Shown: positions 26,385 to 37,900 of the stretch, in pieces
Position numbering within the stretch: position 1 is the stretch's first letter
Layout: every line of letters starts with the position of its first letter
Assembly (NCBI RefSeq): GCF_000332155.1
Contig: NZ_KB235898.1
Span: 1-64,000 of the forward strand
Direction: 5' to 3'
DNA: 64,000 bases
Source: Kamptonema formosum PCC 6407
GTDB taxonomy: Bacteria; Cyanobacteriota; Cyanobacteriia; Cyanobacteriales; Microcoleaceae
The notes under the pieces: generated by a model
Told to the model about the DNA's origin: nothing
The model's database searches: none
What the model saw: the letters and a program-made list of their open reading frames with translations, nothing else
Position numbers and translations under genes: made by a program

Positions 26385-26565
26385 TACTAATTGGTAATTG
26401 GTAATGGCTAATGGCTAATGGCTAATGGCTAATGGCTAATGGCTAATTGCTAATTGCTAATTGCTAATTGCTAATTGCTAATTGCTAACTTCCCCATCTC
26501 CCCCATCTCCCCCATCTTCCCCATCTCCCCCATCCTATCCTCCCCTGCTCCCCCGCTCCCTCTTA
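26385..26565. repeat. GGCTAAT/TGCTAAT and CCCATCT repeat block
   Basis: About six GGCTAAT units are followed by about seven TGCTAAT units, then CCCATCTCC units and the CCTGCTCCCCCGCTCCC unit that also occurs at the window start and, reversed, inside hflX. Non-coding. Confidence 0.9.
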
Positions 26566-26572
26566 CTCATTA

Positions 26573-26974
26573 CTAGGATTCAATTCCCCCTAAGCCAGAT
26601 TCGAGAGCTTCTATTAAAGTCGCTTTATCCCAAGGCTTAGGTAAATACCGATGTAGATTAGCATATTTTCTAGCTCTTTCTATTGCTTCTTCATCGGCTT
26701 GACCCGTCAAAAGTACCGTCACAATATTGGGGAATTGCTGATGGACTTTAATTAAAAATTCATCCCCTTTCATATTCGGCATTAGCCAATCAGACACAAT
26801 AATCAGAATATCAACTCCATCTTGATTTAATTCCTCTATGACTTCCAGCGCTTCATCAGCACTTTCTGCAAATTCATAACTATAGAGATTGCCAAAATGA
26901 TGAGTGAGTTGATCTCTCAAACAGCTCAAAATCATTCTTTCATCATCTACACATAAAATAGCTTTCTTTGGCAT
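26573..26974 (-). CDS. Single-domain response regulator
   Basis: A 133-residue receiver domain with no output domain. Seen: acidic pair LCVDDE, phosphoacceptor aspartate in IIVSDWLMPN, threonine in VLLTGQA and lysine in YLPKPWDK. It begins 23 bases after the stop of the giant sensor kinase on the same strand, so it is almost certainly that kinase's phosphorylation partner. The frame opens seven codons earlier at a TTG; ATG 26974 is preferred because AGGAG lies 9 bases upstream. Without an output domain it should act by protein-protein contact or phosphorelay. Confidence 0.93.
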   Translation of the reverse strand: MPKKAILCVDDERMILSCLRDQLTHHFGNLYSYEFAESADEALEVIEELNQDGVDILIIVSDWLMPNMKGDEFLIKVHQQFPNIVTVLLTGQADEEAIERARKYANLHRYLPKPWDKATLIEALESGLGGIES

Positions 26975-26997
26975 AAAATCACACTCCTGATTCAAGT

Positions 26998-29900
26998 TTA
27001 TCTAATCGGTAAATACACTCTAAACACAGTCCGACCTGGTTGGCTGTCTACCTCAATATTACCCTGATGTTTGTCAATAATTCTCTTGACAATATCCAAA
27101 CCCAATCCACTACCTTCGCCAGCAGCCTTAGTCGTAAAAAAGGGTTCAAATATTCGCGGTTGGATTTCTGGCGGGATACCAGAACCGGAATCAGTGAATT
27201 GTACTACTATATTATGATTTTGCTCCATAACGGATATCTCTAACGTTCCCTTATTATTCATTGCGTGAATAGCATTATGAATGAGATTTGTCCAAACTTG
27301 GTTCAACTCTTCAGGATAACAAAGAATCGGTGGGACTTCCTCATAGTTTTTGATCACTTCAATTCTCTGCTTGAGGTGATTTTGATAAATAGTTAAAACC
27401 ACATCTATGCCATCTTTCACAGTGGCAGTGGTCATTTCATCAGATTTATTATGACGGGCGTAACTTTTGAGTGAAAAGACTATTTTAGATGCTCTTTCTA
27501 CAGCTAGCACAATATTCCGGCTGTTGTTATGTTGTAGATATAAGTTATAGACTGTATCTAAAATAAAAGTGTTGTCTTGTTGTTGAAATAATGTTATAAA
27601 CGGAGCGATCTCTTGGGAAAAACCTAGCTTAACTAAAGTATCTGCAATAGTTTCTGACTCATCAATATTTTGATTTTCTAATTCTTTTTTGAGAGTGCGT
27701 TTTAACTGCCTTTCTTCTCTAAATGAAAGTATTTCCTCGTTTTCTCTGGCGGCTTCTAATAAAGCAAAAAAATCGGCTTGTCTTTCAGGAGATAGTTTTT
27801 GAATAATTTGTGGGAGTTGTTTAAGTGAATTATTGAGAGCATTAGTGATATTCCCAATAGAGGCGCGGATCGCTCCCAAAGGCGTATTGATTTCGTGGGC
27901 TACGCCCGCAATTAGTTGTCCGAGAGCAGCCATTTTTTCGGCTTGAATTAGTTCTTGTTGAGCGGCTTTGAGTTGTTGGAGAGCAGCGATCAATTCTTCA
28001 TTTTTTTTGCGTAGAGCTTCTACAGCTCGTTTGCGATCGCTGATATTCCGAATCATAAATAGTGCTTCATTAGGCCCACTCACTACCACCCGTACTTCTT
28101 CATATTGTAGCGTACCATCAATCACAATTTGCTGTTCGTAAATTTGACCTTTTCCTGTAGCTAAAGTTTGTTTCAGATTTTCTAGATGGCGCTGAGAAAC
28201 TTCTGGCGGCAAAAAATCCGATATATGCTTGCCAATTGGGTTATAATCTGATGGCAATAAACTAACCAGTTCGTTAGTAGCGATAAAACCCAAATAAATG
28301 CCATCTGAGTTAACTCTAAACATCAAATCGGGTATGGCAGAAAGTATAGCACGATTTTCCGCTTCACTTTTGTAGAGGGCTGCTTCTGTGCGCCTGCGCT
28401 CTGCGATTTCCTGCTGTAATTCTTGGGTGCGCTCTTCTACTTTTCGCTCTAAAGTTTGATTGTATTCTGCTAATAAATTTTCAGATTGTTTGCGTTCTGT
28501 AATGTCTTGAAATGCGGCGATGCCATAGACAATTTTCCCAGTTTCATCAAAGATTGGGGTAGTAGAAACTTCCAAAGGAACAACTTTATCAGGATGATGA
28601 ATTTCGAGATCGTCAACTTTAACACTTTCACCTCTGAGCGCTCGCACAATTGGCAACTTTTCTGTATGATATAATTCATCACTTCCCGCTTGATACACTT
28701 GATAAACCTCTACCAATTGTTCACTTTTCGCTCTTGGCGAAGCCGCTATTCCAAGTAAATATTCTGCTTTCTGATTAGCATAATAAATCTCTCCAGTGGC
28801 ATCGTGAACAGATACGCCTACGGGCATCGCTTCTAGGAATTGAGCCATCCGCCTTTCACTTTCGCGAACCTCTGTATAAAGTTTAGCATTGGCGATCGCG
28901 ATCGCAGCTTGCCCAGATAACATTTGTAATATTTCTAACCTGTCGGGAGTAAAAACACCAGTAGTTAGATTGTTTTCCAGATATAAAATCCCACTAAGTT
29001 GACCTCTATTTAGCAACGGCGTACATAATAGAGACTTACTTTGATGTTCTTTGATAAATGGATCGTTGGTAAATTTACCCCGCTCTGCCGCATTATTTTG
29101 AACTACTGTTTCTCTCGTCCGAGCGACATAATTGATAATGGATACAGACACGATATTTTCAATAGAAATTGATTGCAAAACGGCAATTTGTTCTAAATCT
29201 ATCTTCCCAGAAGCTTCAATCAGCATTTGACCATCAGTTTCTAAAATTAAATAGCCAATTTGAGCCCCCGCAATCTGAATCATAATCTTCATCAAAGCAG
29301 CTAATAACTTATCCAACTCAATTTCACTAGCAATAGCTTGGGAAGCTTTCATGACTGCGGCTAAATCTAAAACTTCACCTGACGAGCGAGGGCCTGTTGT
29401 TCTATTCACAGGTAGGGGAATTTTATCCACAATCCTATTAACGGCTGCCGATTTAGTTAGTAAACGGGGAAATTTTACGGGTAAATCTTTAATTAAGCTA
29501 TAGGCTGCTTGTTGTACCCAATCATGACCAAATTTATAATCTTGAATTAATAGTTGTTCATCTAACTCTGAGTTAGGTATAATTAACTCGGACTCAACTG
29601 CTAGCATTAAGCGTTTAAAAATTTCTGGCGGTGATTTTTCACAGATAATAGATAGGGTGTTTAAGTCAAACTTTCTACCCACATAAGCTGCCACCCCTAA
29701 AATCTGCTGCGTCGATACTGGCAATTTCTTTAACTTACTAACTATTAACTCCACCAGATTGTCAGTAATATCCATTGCCTTAATTTGACTAATATCCCAT
29801 TCCCAACTCAGGCATTCTAAATTGAAATTTATCAATTTTTCTGTAGCGAGCATTTTCAGAAATTCATTAACAAAGAAAGGATTGCCCCCAGTTTTAGACA

Positions 29901-31608
29901 ATACTAATTCTGCCAAAGGTTTTACTTTCCCTCTTTCACTCTGCAAAGTGTCAACAATTAAATCAGTAATATGCTCTAGCGCTAAGGGTGCTAAGGCAAT
30001 CTCATTGACAGTTATCTCTTGCTTATGTAGTGTCTCAATCGTCATCATTAAAGGATGATTGGGATTGACTTCCTGAAGCCGATATGCTCCAATTAAAAAT
30101 AAGTATTGGGTATCAGCATCCATCATTATGCGTTCAATTAAATTTAAAGTGGCTACATCCACCCACTGCAAATCATCTAGAAATATCACTAATGGATGCT
30201 CTTCTGAACCAAATAAACGAATAAATTTTTGAAAGATTATACTGAAGCGATTTTGCGATTCTTTTGTGCCCAATTCTGGCACTGGTGGCTGCTTACCGAC
30301 AATTAGCTCTAGTTGGGGTATCGCATCAATTATAACTTGACCATTGCCATTAAATGCGGCTAAAATTTTTTCTTGCCAAATTTTAAGCTCGGTTTTACTC
30401 TCCATTAACAATTGCCCCACCAATGCTTGAAAAGCATCGATCAAAGCACTATAGGGAATATTGCGCTGAAATTTATCGAAATTTCCCCTAATGAAATAAC
30501 CACGCTTTTCTGTAATAGGTTTATAAATCTCGGCAGCTAGGGCGGATTTTCCGATTCCGGCAGCACCTACTAATAGCATTATTTCAGGAAGATGTAAATC
30601 AAAATTTGAACCCGGAAGAGATGATGTTTGTTGTTTTTCGCCTTCTGCTACTCGCTCAAAAGCTGCAAGTAAGCTGTGAATTTCTGCCTCTCTGCCATAC
30701 AGTTTTTGAGGTATTTGAAACTTGGCTGAAATATCATTTTCACCAGGGATGAGATGTTCAATTTCCCCATTCGCCTCTAACTGCATCAAGCTACATACTA
30801 AATCTATTTGGATACCCCAGGTACTTTGGTATCGCTCTTCAGCAGTTTTTGCCATCAATTTCATCAGAATTTCGGAAATATTTGGCGGTATTGCTGGATT
30901 AATTTCATGAGCAGCGATAGGCTGTTTGGCAATGTGACAGTGTACTAATTCCAGAGCATCAGTTGTAGTAAAAGGGAGTTGTCCTGTTAATAATTCGTAC
31001 AGGGTAACGCCAAGGGAGTAAAAGTCTGTGCGATAATCGAGGGAGCGATTCATCCGCCCTGTTTGTTCCGGCGACATATAGGCTAAAGTGCCTTCTAAAA
31101 CATTAGGATTTTTCAGGAAAGGATTAAATTTGCTGAAAATTGTGGCAATACCAAAATCAATGATTTTTATTTGCTCGGTTTGGGGATTAAAGATAATATT
31201 GGAGGGGTTGATATCTCGATGAATAACGTTAGCTGCATGAATTTCAGATAAAACTTCAGTGATTTGGATGGCGATTTGAAGAATTTTCTGTAACGACAAT
31301 AACGTTCTATTGCCATCTGTTTGTCTTGTTAATTCCGCCAAAGATGAACCCCCAAAATCTTCAAGGATTAAGACTAGATTCTGGTCATAAGATTCTAAAC
31401 TATAAACTTTAACTACGCCTTCAATATTCAATCTTTGGGCAATTTCATACTCTTGCTTATATCGAATTACTTCCCCTGGTGCGGCGTAGTGCTGTTTAAG
31501 AACTTTGAGGATAACGGCTTGGCAATCCTGTTCTCGGATACCTCGGTAAACCAGAGAATTGGTACTTTCATAAATTTGATTAAGAATCTGGTAGCCAGAA
31601 ATATCCAT
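26998..31608 (-). CDS. Ser/Thr kinase-AAA ATPase-GAF-PAS-PAS-histidine kinase
   Basis: A 1,536-residue protein with two kinase types. A Hanks-like kinase domain (1-270) shows HRDINPSN near 131 and IIDFGIATIF near 152. An AAA/STAND-type ATPase has Walker A GAAGIGKSAL near 349 and Walker B LVIFLDDLQWVD near 476. Then come GAF (about 770-915), PAS (922-1040), PAS (1084-1195) and a histidine kinase with H-box GVAHEINTPLG near 1238, N-box NLIHNAIHAM near 1446 and GEGSGLGLDIVKRI near 1500. No membrane helix is evident, so it is cytoplasmic. The N-terminal kinase glycine loop (YESTNSLVYRG) is weak. Family precedent: cyanobacterial and plant-like AAA-linked multi-sensor kinases. It is cotranscribed with the response regulator downstream. 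Confidence 0.94.
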   Translation of the reverse strand: MDISGYQILNQIYESTNSLVYRGIREQDCQAVILKVLKQHYAAPGEVIRYKQEYEIAQRLNIEGVVKVYSLESYDQNLVLILEDFGGSSLAELTRQTDGNRTLLSLQKILQIAIQITEVLSEIHAANVIHRDINPSNIIFNPQTEQIKIIDFGIATIFSKFNPFLKNPNVLEGTLAYMSPEQTGRMNRSLDYRTDFYSLGVTLYELLTGQLPFTTTDALELVHCHIAKQPIAAHEINPAIPPNISEILMKLMAKTAEERYQSTWGIQIDLVCSLMQLEANGEIEHLIPGENDISAKFQIPQKLYGREAEIHSLLAAFERVAEGEKQQTSSLPGSNFDLHLPEIMLLVGAAGIGKSALAAEIYKPITEKRGYFIRGNFDKFQRNIPYSALIDAFQALVGQLLMESKTELKIWQEKILAAFNGNGQVIIDAIPQLELIVGKQPPVPELGTKESQNRFSIIFQKFIRLFGSEEHPLVIFLDDLQWVDVATLNLIERIMMDADTQYLFLIGAYRLQEVNPNHPLMMTIETLHKQEITVNEIALAPLALEHITDLIVDTLQSERGKVKPLAELVLSKTGGNPFFVNEFLKMLATEKLINFNLECLSWEWDISQIKAMDITDNLVELIVSKLKKLPVSTQQILGVAAYVGRKFDLNTLSIICEKSPPEIFKRLMLAVESELIIPNSELDEQLLIQDYKFGHDWVQQAAYSLIKDLPVKFPRLLTKSAAVNRIVDKIPLPVNRTTGPRSSGEVLDLAAVMKASQAIASEIELDKLLAALMKIMIQIAGAQIGYLILETDGQMLIEASGKIDLEQIAVLQSISIENIVSVSIINYVARTRETVVQNNAAERGKFTNDPFIKEHQSKSLLCTPLLNRGQLSGILYLENNLTTGVFTPDRLEILQMLSGQAAIAIANAKLYTEVRESERRMAQFLEAMPVGVSVHDATGEIYYANQKAEYLLGIAASPRAKSEQLVEVYQVYQAGSDELYHTEKLPIVRALRGESVKVDDLEIHHPDKVVPLEVSTTPIFDETGKIVYGIAAFQDITERKQSENLLAEYNQTLERKVEERTQELQQEIAERRRTEAALYKSEAENRAILSAIPDLMFRVNSDGIYLGFIATNELVSLLPSDYNPIGKHISDFLPPEVSQRHLENLKQTLATGKGQIYEQQIVIDGTLQYEEVRVVVSGPNEALFMIRNISDRKRAVEALRKKNEELIAALQQLKAAQQELIQAEKMAALGQLIAGVAHEINTPLGAIRASIGNITNALNNSLKQLPQIIQKLSPERQADFFALLEAARENEEILSFREERQLKRTLKKELENQNIDESETIADTLVKLGFSQEIAPFITLFQQQDNTFILDTVYNLYLQHNNSRNIVLAVERASKIVFSLKSYARHNKSDEMTTATVKDGIDVVLTIYQNHLKQRIEVIKNYEEVPPILCYPEELNQVWTNLIHNAIHAMNNKGTLEISVMEQNHNIVVQFTDSGSGIPPEIQPRIFEPFFTTKAAGEGSGLGLDIVKRIIDKHQGNIEVDSQPGRTVFRVYLPIR

Positions 31609-31950
31609 AATGTTTAAATATTGAAACTGTTAAGTGTTAACTGTTAAGTAGAAGGAAGAAGGAAGAAAAAGGAAGAAAAATTTAGTTATCTAGGAGAGAA
31701 GGAAGAATGTTTATAAAGTCAGTTTTTTAGCCATCCCGATCTTATGCTTAATTAGGTGGATTTACTTAACAGTTAACCGTTAACCGTTAACAAAACTTGG
31801 GAGAGGGATTTTGCTTCTTGAGTTGGAGGTTTAAGTCTCAGATTACATTAATGTAATAATGGAATAGCGCAATTGCGATAATTATAGATCATAATAGAGG
31901 TGGAAGCATCTCAAGGCTAGATAGCAATAATCCTCGCCCGGCCTACCGCT
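31609..31950. other. Divergent promoter region with repeats
   Basis: About 340 bases between the giant kinase and the TPS-CHAT gene, which diverge. It holds GGAAGAAGGAAGAA and TTAACCGTTAACCG repeat units (31625-31790). The AT-rich stretch at 31850-31900 (ATGTAATAATGG..TAATTATAGATCATAATAG) is the likely promoter of the secreted-protein gene. Confidence 0.5.
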
Positions 31951-34900
31951 ATGAAAAGAATCAATCGGCTGCTTGCATTTATACCTATCCCAGCTACTTT
32001 GTGCTTGGCAGCATCCAGTTTTGCCCAGGCCCCAACGATTATCCCGGCTCCCGATGGTACGGGTACTGCTGTTACTCAACAGCAAAATCGCTTCGACATT
32101 ACAGGTGGCAAAAGTTCTGGAGATGGAGCCAATCTATTTCACAGTTTTCAACAATTTGGACTGAGTGAAGGTCAGATTGCTAATTTTATCTCTAATCCTG
32201 CTATTAGAAATATTTTAGGGCGAGTAGTCGGCGGCGATGCTTCAATTATTAACGGTCTAATTCAAGTTACTGGGGGCAATTCTAATCTATTTTTAATCAA
32301 TCCTGCGGGGATTATTTTCGGCTCTTCGGCTCAATTAAACGTGCCTGCTTCCTTTACTGCTACTACTGCTACAGGTATTGGCTTCGGCTCGAATTGGTTA
32401 AATGCTGTGGGTAGTAATAACTGGACAAGTTTAGTCGGAAATCCTACGGCTTTTACTTTCTCATCCCCACCGGGATCAATTGTTAATGCGGGGAATTTAG
32501 CGGTATCTGCGGGAGAAAATATTAGTTTAATTGGCGGTACTGTCATCAATACAGGTACGATCGCGACTTCTGGAGGAAATATTACCATTGCCGCAGTCCC
32601 CGGTCAAAGCTTAGTCCGAATTAGCCAACCAGGGCACTTGCTGAATTTGGAAATTGCAGTTGACCCGTCAGGAATAGAAAATGGGGTACAACCTGCGAAT
32701 ATTCCCCAATTATTAACGGGTTCTAAATTAGGTAATGCTACGGGATTAACGGTACTTGCTGATGGTAGCGTCCAACTTAGCGGTACTGGTATCGCAGTGC
32801 CAACAGCACCGGGAGATGCCATCGCTGGCGGCGCTCTCAATGCCTCTGGCAATATGGGGGGGCAAATTAACATTTTTGGCAACCAAGTCGGGTTAATCGG
32901 CACAAAAGTCAACGCTAGTGGGAGTTTTGGGGGTGGTACGGTATTAATTGGGGGAGACTATCGCGGTTTAGGAATATTGCCCCGTGCCGATCGCACATTT
33001 GTCAGCCAAGATTCTACCATTAATGTTGATGCTATTAATAGCGGTAGTGGCGGCCGCGCGATCGTTTGGGCCGATGACATTACTCGCTTTTATGGAAATA
33101 TTACCGCTCGCGGGGTAGACAATGGCGGTTTTGTGGAAGTTTCAGGTAAGCAATTTTTAGATTATCAAGGATTGGCGGATTTGCGATCGCTATCCGGTCA
33201 AGTAGGAACTCTGCTGTTAGATCCCACTGATATTACCATCAGCAACACACCAGATACACCCACAATGGCTTTCGCCAACGGCACTTTTTCTGATTCTACG
33301 ACTCCCACTTCTAACCTGAGCACAACAACGCTGCAAAATCAACTAGGTTTAGGCAATGTAGTCGTGAATACGGCATCGGGTTTGAGTGCTCTCGGTAATA
33401 TTACCGTTAGCAGTCCGATTTCTTGGAGTAATAGCACTGCTTTAACGCTAATTGCTAATAACGATATTACTACCAATCAGCCGATTGTTAATGCCGGCAA
33501 TGGCGCGATCGCACTCCAAGCTAATAATACCATTGCCGTTAATGCCAATATTACCACCCAAGGCGGCAGCATTACTCTCAATGCCGATCGAGATAGTAGC
33601 AATGTAGGCGCGATCGCGATCGCCAATGCTACTATTAGCAGCAGCGGCGGTAGCATCATCTTGGGTGGTGGCAATACTCCCTCAACTTCCCCCGCAGTTG
33701 GCACAGCAGCAAACCCTGATGGCATTAATATTAACAACAGCACTCTCAATGCTGGTAGCGGTAACATCTCTATAGTTGGAACCGGAGTTGCCGGTGTATC
33801 TGGCGCTTCTGGGATTGTAATTGAAAACAATGCGATCGTGCAAACTACCAGCACGGGAACAATTACATTACAAGGTATTGGTGGCAATGGAACTGTTAGC
33901 AATAATGGGATCGAAATTAACGGCGCAAATACGACAATTAGTTCAGTTAATGGTAATATCCAGCTAACTGGTACTGGCAGTGGAAGTGGCGACGATAACA
34001 GCGGAATTTTCATCGCCAATAGCACAGTACAATCCTCTGGCGGCAATCTTACTTTAACTGGTAATGGTTCCGCTAGCGGAAGCGGAATTAGCAATATAGG
34101 TATTGAGTTAGATCGAAGCACATTAGCAACTGTCGGGACTGGAAACTTAACTCTAACAGGTATCGGCGGTAATGGTACTGAAGGGATTCTAGTCAATAGC
34201 AGTGCCATTAACCTCATAGGAGGTAGCGGCGCTATTACCCTAACAACAGATGAAATCAACCTACTTGGTAATACCACACTTGCTGGCAATGGCACGCTAC
34301 AATTACAACCATTAACGCCAAGTTTAGGGATTACAATTGGGGGAGATATCAGCGACAGTTCGTTAAATCTCGGAACGATAGAACTAGCAACAATTCAACA
34401 GGGTTTTTCTCAAATTACTATTGGTAGAAATGATAGCAGCGGCGCGATCGCGATTGTTGGAGACGCAACCTTTCAAAATCCTACTACTATCCAAGCACCC
34501 GGAACAGGTGGTTCAATTATTAATACTGCTGGCAATATTACTGGCAGTAACAATGCTACCATTACTCTCAATGCTAATCAAAATATTGCCATTGGTAGCA
34601 TTACTAATTCTGGTAGAGGAATTACGATCTCCAGTGCTAGCGGCAATATCACTACTACGGGTACTTTAGATACATCTAGTACCACTGGTAGCGGCGGCGC
34701 GATTTCTCTAACTGCAACTAACGGTATTAGTACAGGCGAAATTAATACTAGCACCTCTTTCGCCACCGCAGCTAATGGTGGTACAGTTACGCTTAATGCA
34801 GGTAGTAGCAATATCAATCTTAATGGCAATATCAGCACTTCTGCTGTCGCTGGTAGCGGTGGAAATCTCACTTTTGCTAGCAATGTCATCTTACCAGCAC

Positions 34901-37900
34901 CCGCGATCGCGCTAAGTACATTGGGAACAACTAGCAACGGTACTATTGCCTTTAACAGTACCCTCAATGGTGCAACAGCTAATACTAATAGCTTGACAGT
35001 GAATGCAGGCGCAGGCAATATTACTTTTGGCGGTGCGATTGGTAGTAGCACACCGTTAGGAGATTTGACAGTTAATAGTGGTGGAAATACAGCTTTTAGT
35101 AATACTGCGAACGTCTCAAACTTAACAACAGATGCAGCCGGAACAACTCAAATCAACGGCAATATAACGGCAACGGGTGCATCTGGAATTAGCCTGGGTG
35201 AAGCTGCAACAATTACTGGTGATGTCGCCCTCACAGCTAATAAAATTAACTTCGCAAACACTGTTTCGGGAACTGGCAATTTAATTTTACAACCATTTAC
35301 ACCCACCTTAGAAATCGCCATTGGCGGGACAGCAGCTAGCAGCGGTTTAGACTTGACAGCAGCACAATTAGCCTTATTACAAAATGGCTTTAGCTCAATT
35401 ACAATCGGGCGCGGCGATAGCAGCGGTAATATTAGTTTAGCGGGGAATGTTAGTTTCAGCAACCCCGTAACTATTCGTACTCCTGCGGGTACTGGTTCTA
35501 TTAGCGGAAACGGAACAATTACAGGATCGGGAAATGCGACAATCACCCTAATAGCCAACCAAGATATTACCAGCGGTAATATTACAACATCAGGTAGAGC
35601 TATTACAATCACCAGCACTACTGGCAACATTAATGCTAGTGCTGCTACATTAAATACTAGCTCAACAACTGGCAATGGCGGCCCCTTAACCTTAAACAGC
35701 AATAACAATATTAGTACAGGTAACATTAATAGCAGTGGCACCTCTGGCGGCAACGTAACTGTTAATGCTAAAGGCAGCATAGAAATTGTTACTATTAACG
35801 CCCAAGGATCGGCCTCTGGTAGCGGCGGTATTGTTGATATCACTGCCACTAATCTTGTGCGAATTACAGATACTTTTACTGATATTAATGGTATAATTTC
35901 TAGTATTTCCACAGCCGGGGGTAGCGGTGGTGGAGCAATTACAATTCGACATGGGGGTAGCACAGTAACTCCCTTCATTGTCGGAGATGCTACCACAAAT
36001 GGAACAAAGGGAGCGATCGCTAGTGGAGCAAATAATGCGATCGCACCAACATTGACAGTGCCAGTTCCCCCTGAAACCTACACTCAGGGCAATATTAATA
36101 TCATTACCACAGCTTCGGCAGCAGCCCCAACACCACAGCCAACCCCCACATCTACGCCTACCCCAGCACCAACCCAGAGCCCGGAACCCACCCAAAGTCC
36201 AACACCAACCCCAACAGAGAGTCCGCAACCCACTCAGAGTCCAACACCAGCACCAACCCAGAGCCCGCAACCCACCCAAAGTCCACAGCCAACAGAGAAC
36301 CCGCAACCCACCCAAAGTCCACAGCCAACAGAGAACCCGCAACCCACCCAAAGTCCACAACCCACCCAGAGCCCGCAACCCACCCAAAGTCCACAGCCAA
36401 CCCAGAGCCCGCAACCCACCCAGAGCCCGCAACCCACCCAGAGTCCACAGCCAACCCAGAGCCCGCAACCCGTTACCAACAATCAACAGCAACCCGTTAC
36501 CAATAATCAGCAGCAACCTATTGCCAATAATCAACAGCAACCCGTTACCAATAATCAGCAGCAACCTGTTACCAATAATCAGCAGCAACCCGTTACCAAT
36601 AATCAGCAGCAACCCGTTACCAATAATCAGCAGCAACCCATTGCCAATAATCAACAGCAACCCGGAGGAGTTGTTAATCAACAACCTGGAGGAACAAATC
36701 AACAGCAACCCGGAGGAACAAATCAACAGCAACCTGGAGGAACAAATCAACAACAACCTGGAGGAACGAATCAACAACAACCTGGAGGAACGAATCAACA
36801 ACAACCTGGAGGAACAAATCAACAACAACCTGGAGGAACAAATCAACAGCAACCCGGAGGAACAAATCAACAGCAACCCGGAGGAACAAATCAACAGCAA
36901 CCTGGAGGAACAAATCAACAACAACCTGGAGGAACAAATCAACAACAACCTGGAGGAACAAATCAACAGCAACCTGGAGGAACAAATCAACAGCAACCTG
37001 GAGGAACAAATCAACAGCAACCTGGAGGAACAAATCAACAGCAACCTGGAGGAACGAATCAACAGCAACCTGGAGGAACAAATCAACAGCAACCTGGAGG
37101 AACGAATCAACAGCAACCTGGAGGTAATGGTAATAATCAGCAACCCGGAGGTAATGGTAATCCACAGCAACCTGTAGGTAATAATCAGCAACCTGGAGGT
37201 AATGGTAATCCACAGCAACCCGGAGGTAATAATCAACAACCTTTACCCCCGCGACAACAATTAGCTAATTCCCCAATAAATCCACCTCCCTCCCCAAATC
37301 TTGCAGGCATAAATACGATTAGGCCTGACAGTCCGGTTCTGAATAGTGGTGGACTTTACAATCAACAAATATTAAATGTTGCTCCCGGAATAGATCGCGG
37401 CGATCCTGGAAAACCAGCCAATCCCAACTCTGGATTAATGCCGCAACCTCAGAGTGGCAACAGCATCTCTGGCAATCCCGGTAACAGCTCAATATTGCGT
37501 GTCGAATCTAATCCCGGCAATAGCCCCTCGCCACAAAATCCCTCACCTAACGGCCCTAAACCAGATGGCAACAATCCACCGCCACCTGGTGGCGCGCCTA
37601 ATGCCAGTCTAGCTGGATTCTCGCCAGCCGTAGAAGTAGCTAGAGCTAACCTCAGCCAAACTCTTGATGCTGGGAGAGTCGAGGTTGCCGTACCTCAAAT
37701 CGAGGTGCTGACTCAACAGGAATATAAGGATTACTTGGGAGAAAGTCTTTCATTAGGAACGGCTGTAAATTCTGCTCAAAATATCAGAGAAATGCTCTCG
37801 AAAATCGAGAAACAAACTGGCAATCGCTCTGCAATTGTTTATGCGATCGCGCGACCAGATCAGCTAGAACTTGTATTAATGACCGCCAGTGGTCACATCC

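Noticed and set aside
36126-37119. CRISPR array
   Set aside because: The units are contiguous 18- or 24-bp coding repeats without unique spacers, and no cas gene is present.
35692-37239. Long minus-strand open frame (515 codons) opposite the TPS-CHAT gene
   Set aside because: It exists only because the 24-bp repeats are stop-free in several frames; its Leu/Ile/Ser-rich translation is a mirror of the repeats and other antisense frames in the same region behave alike.
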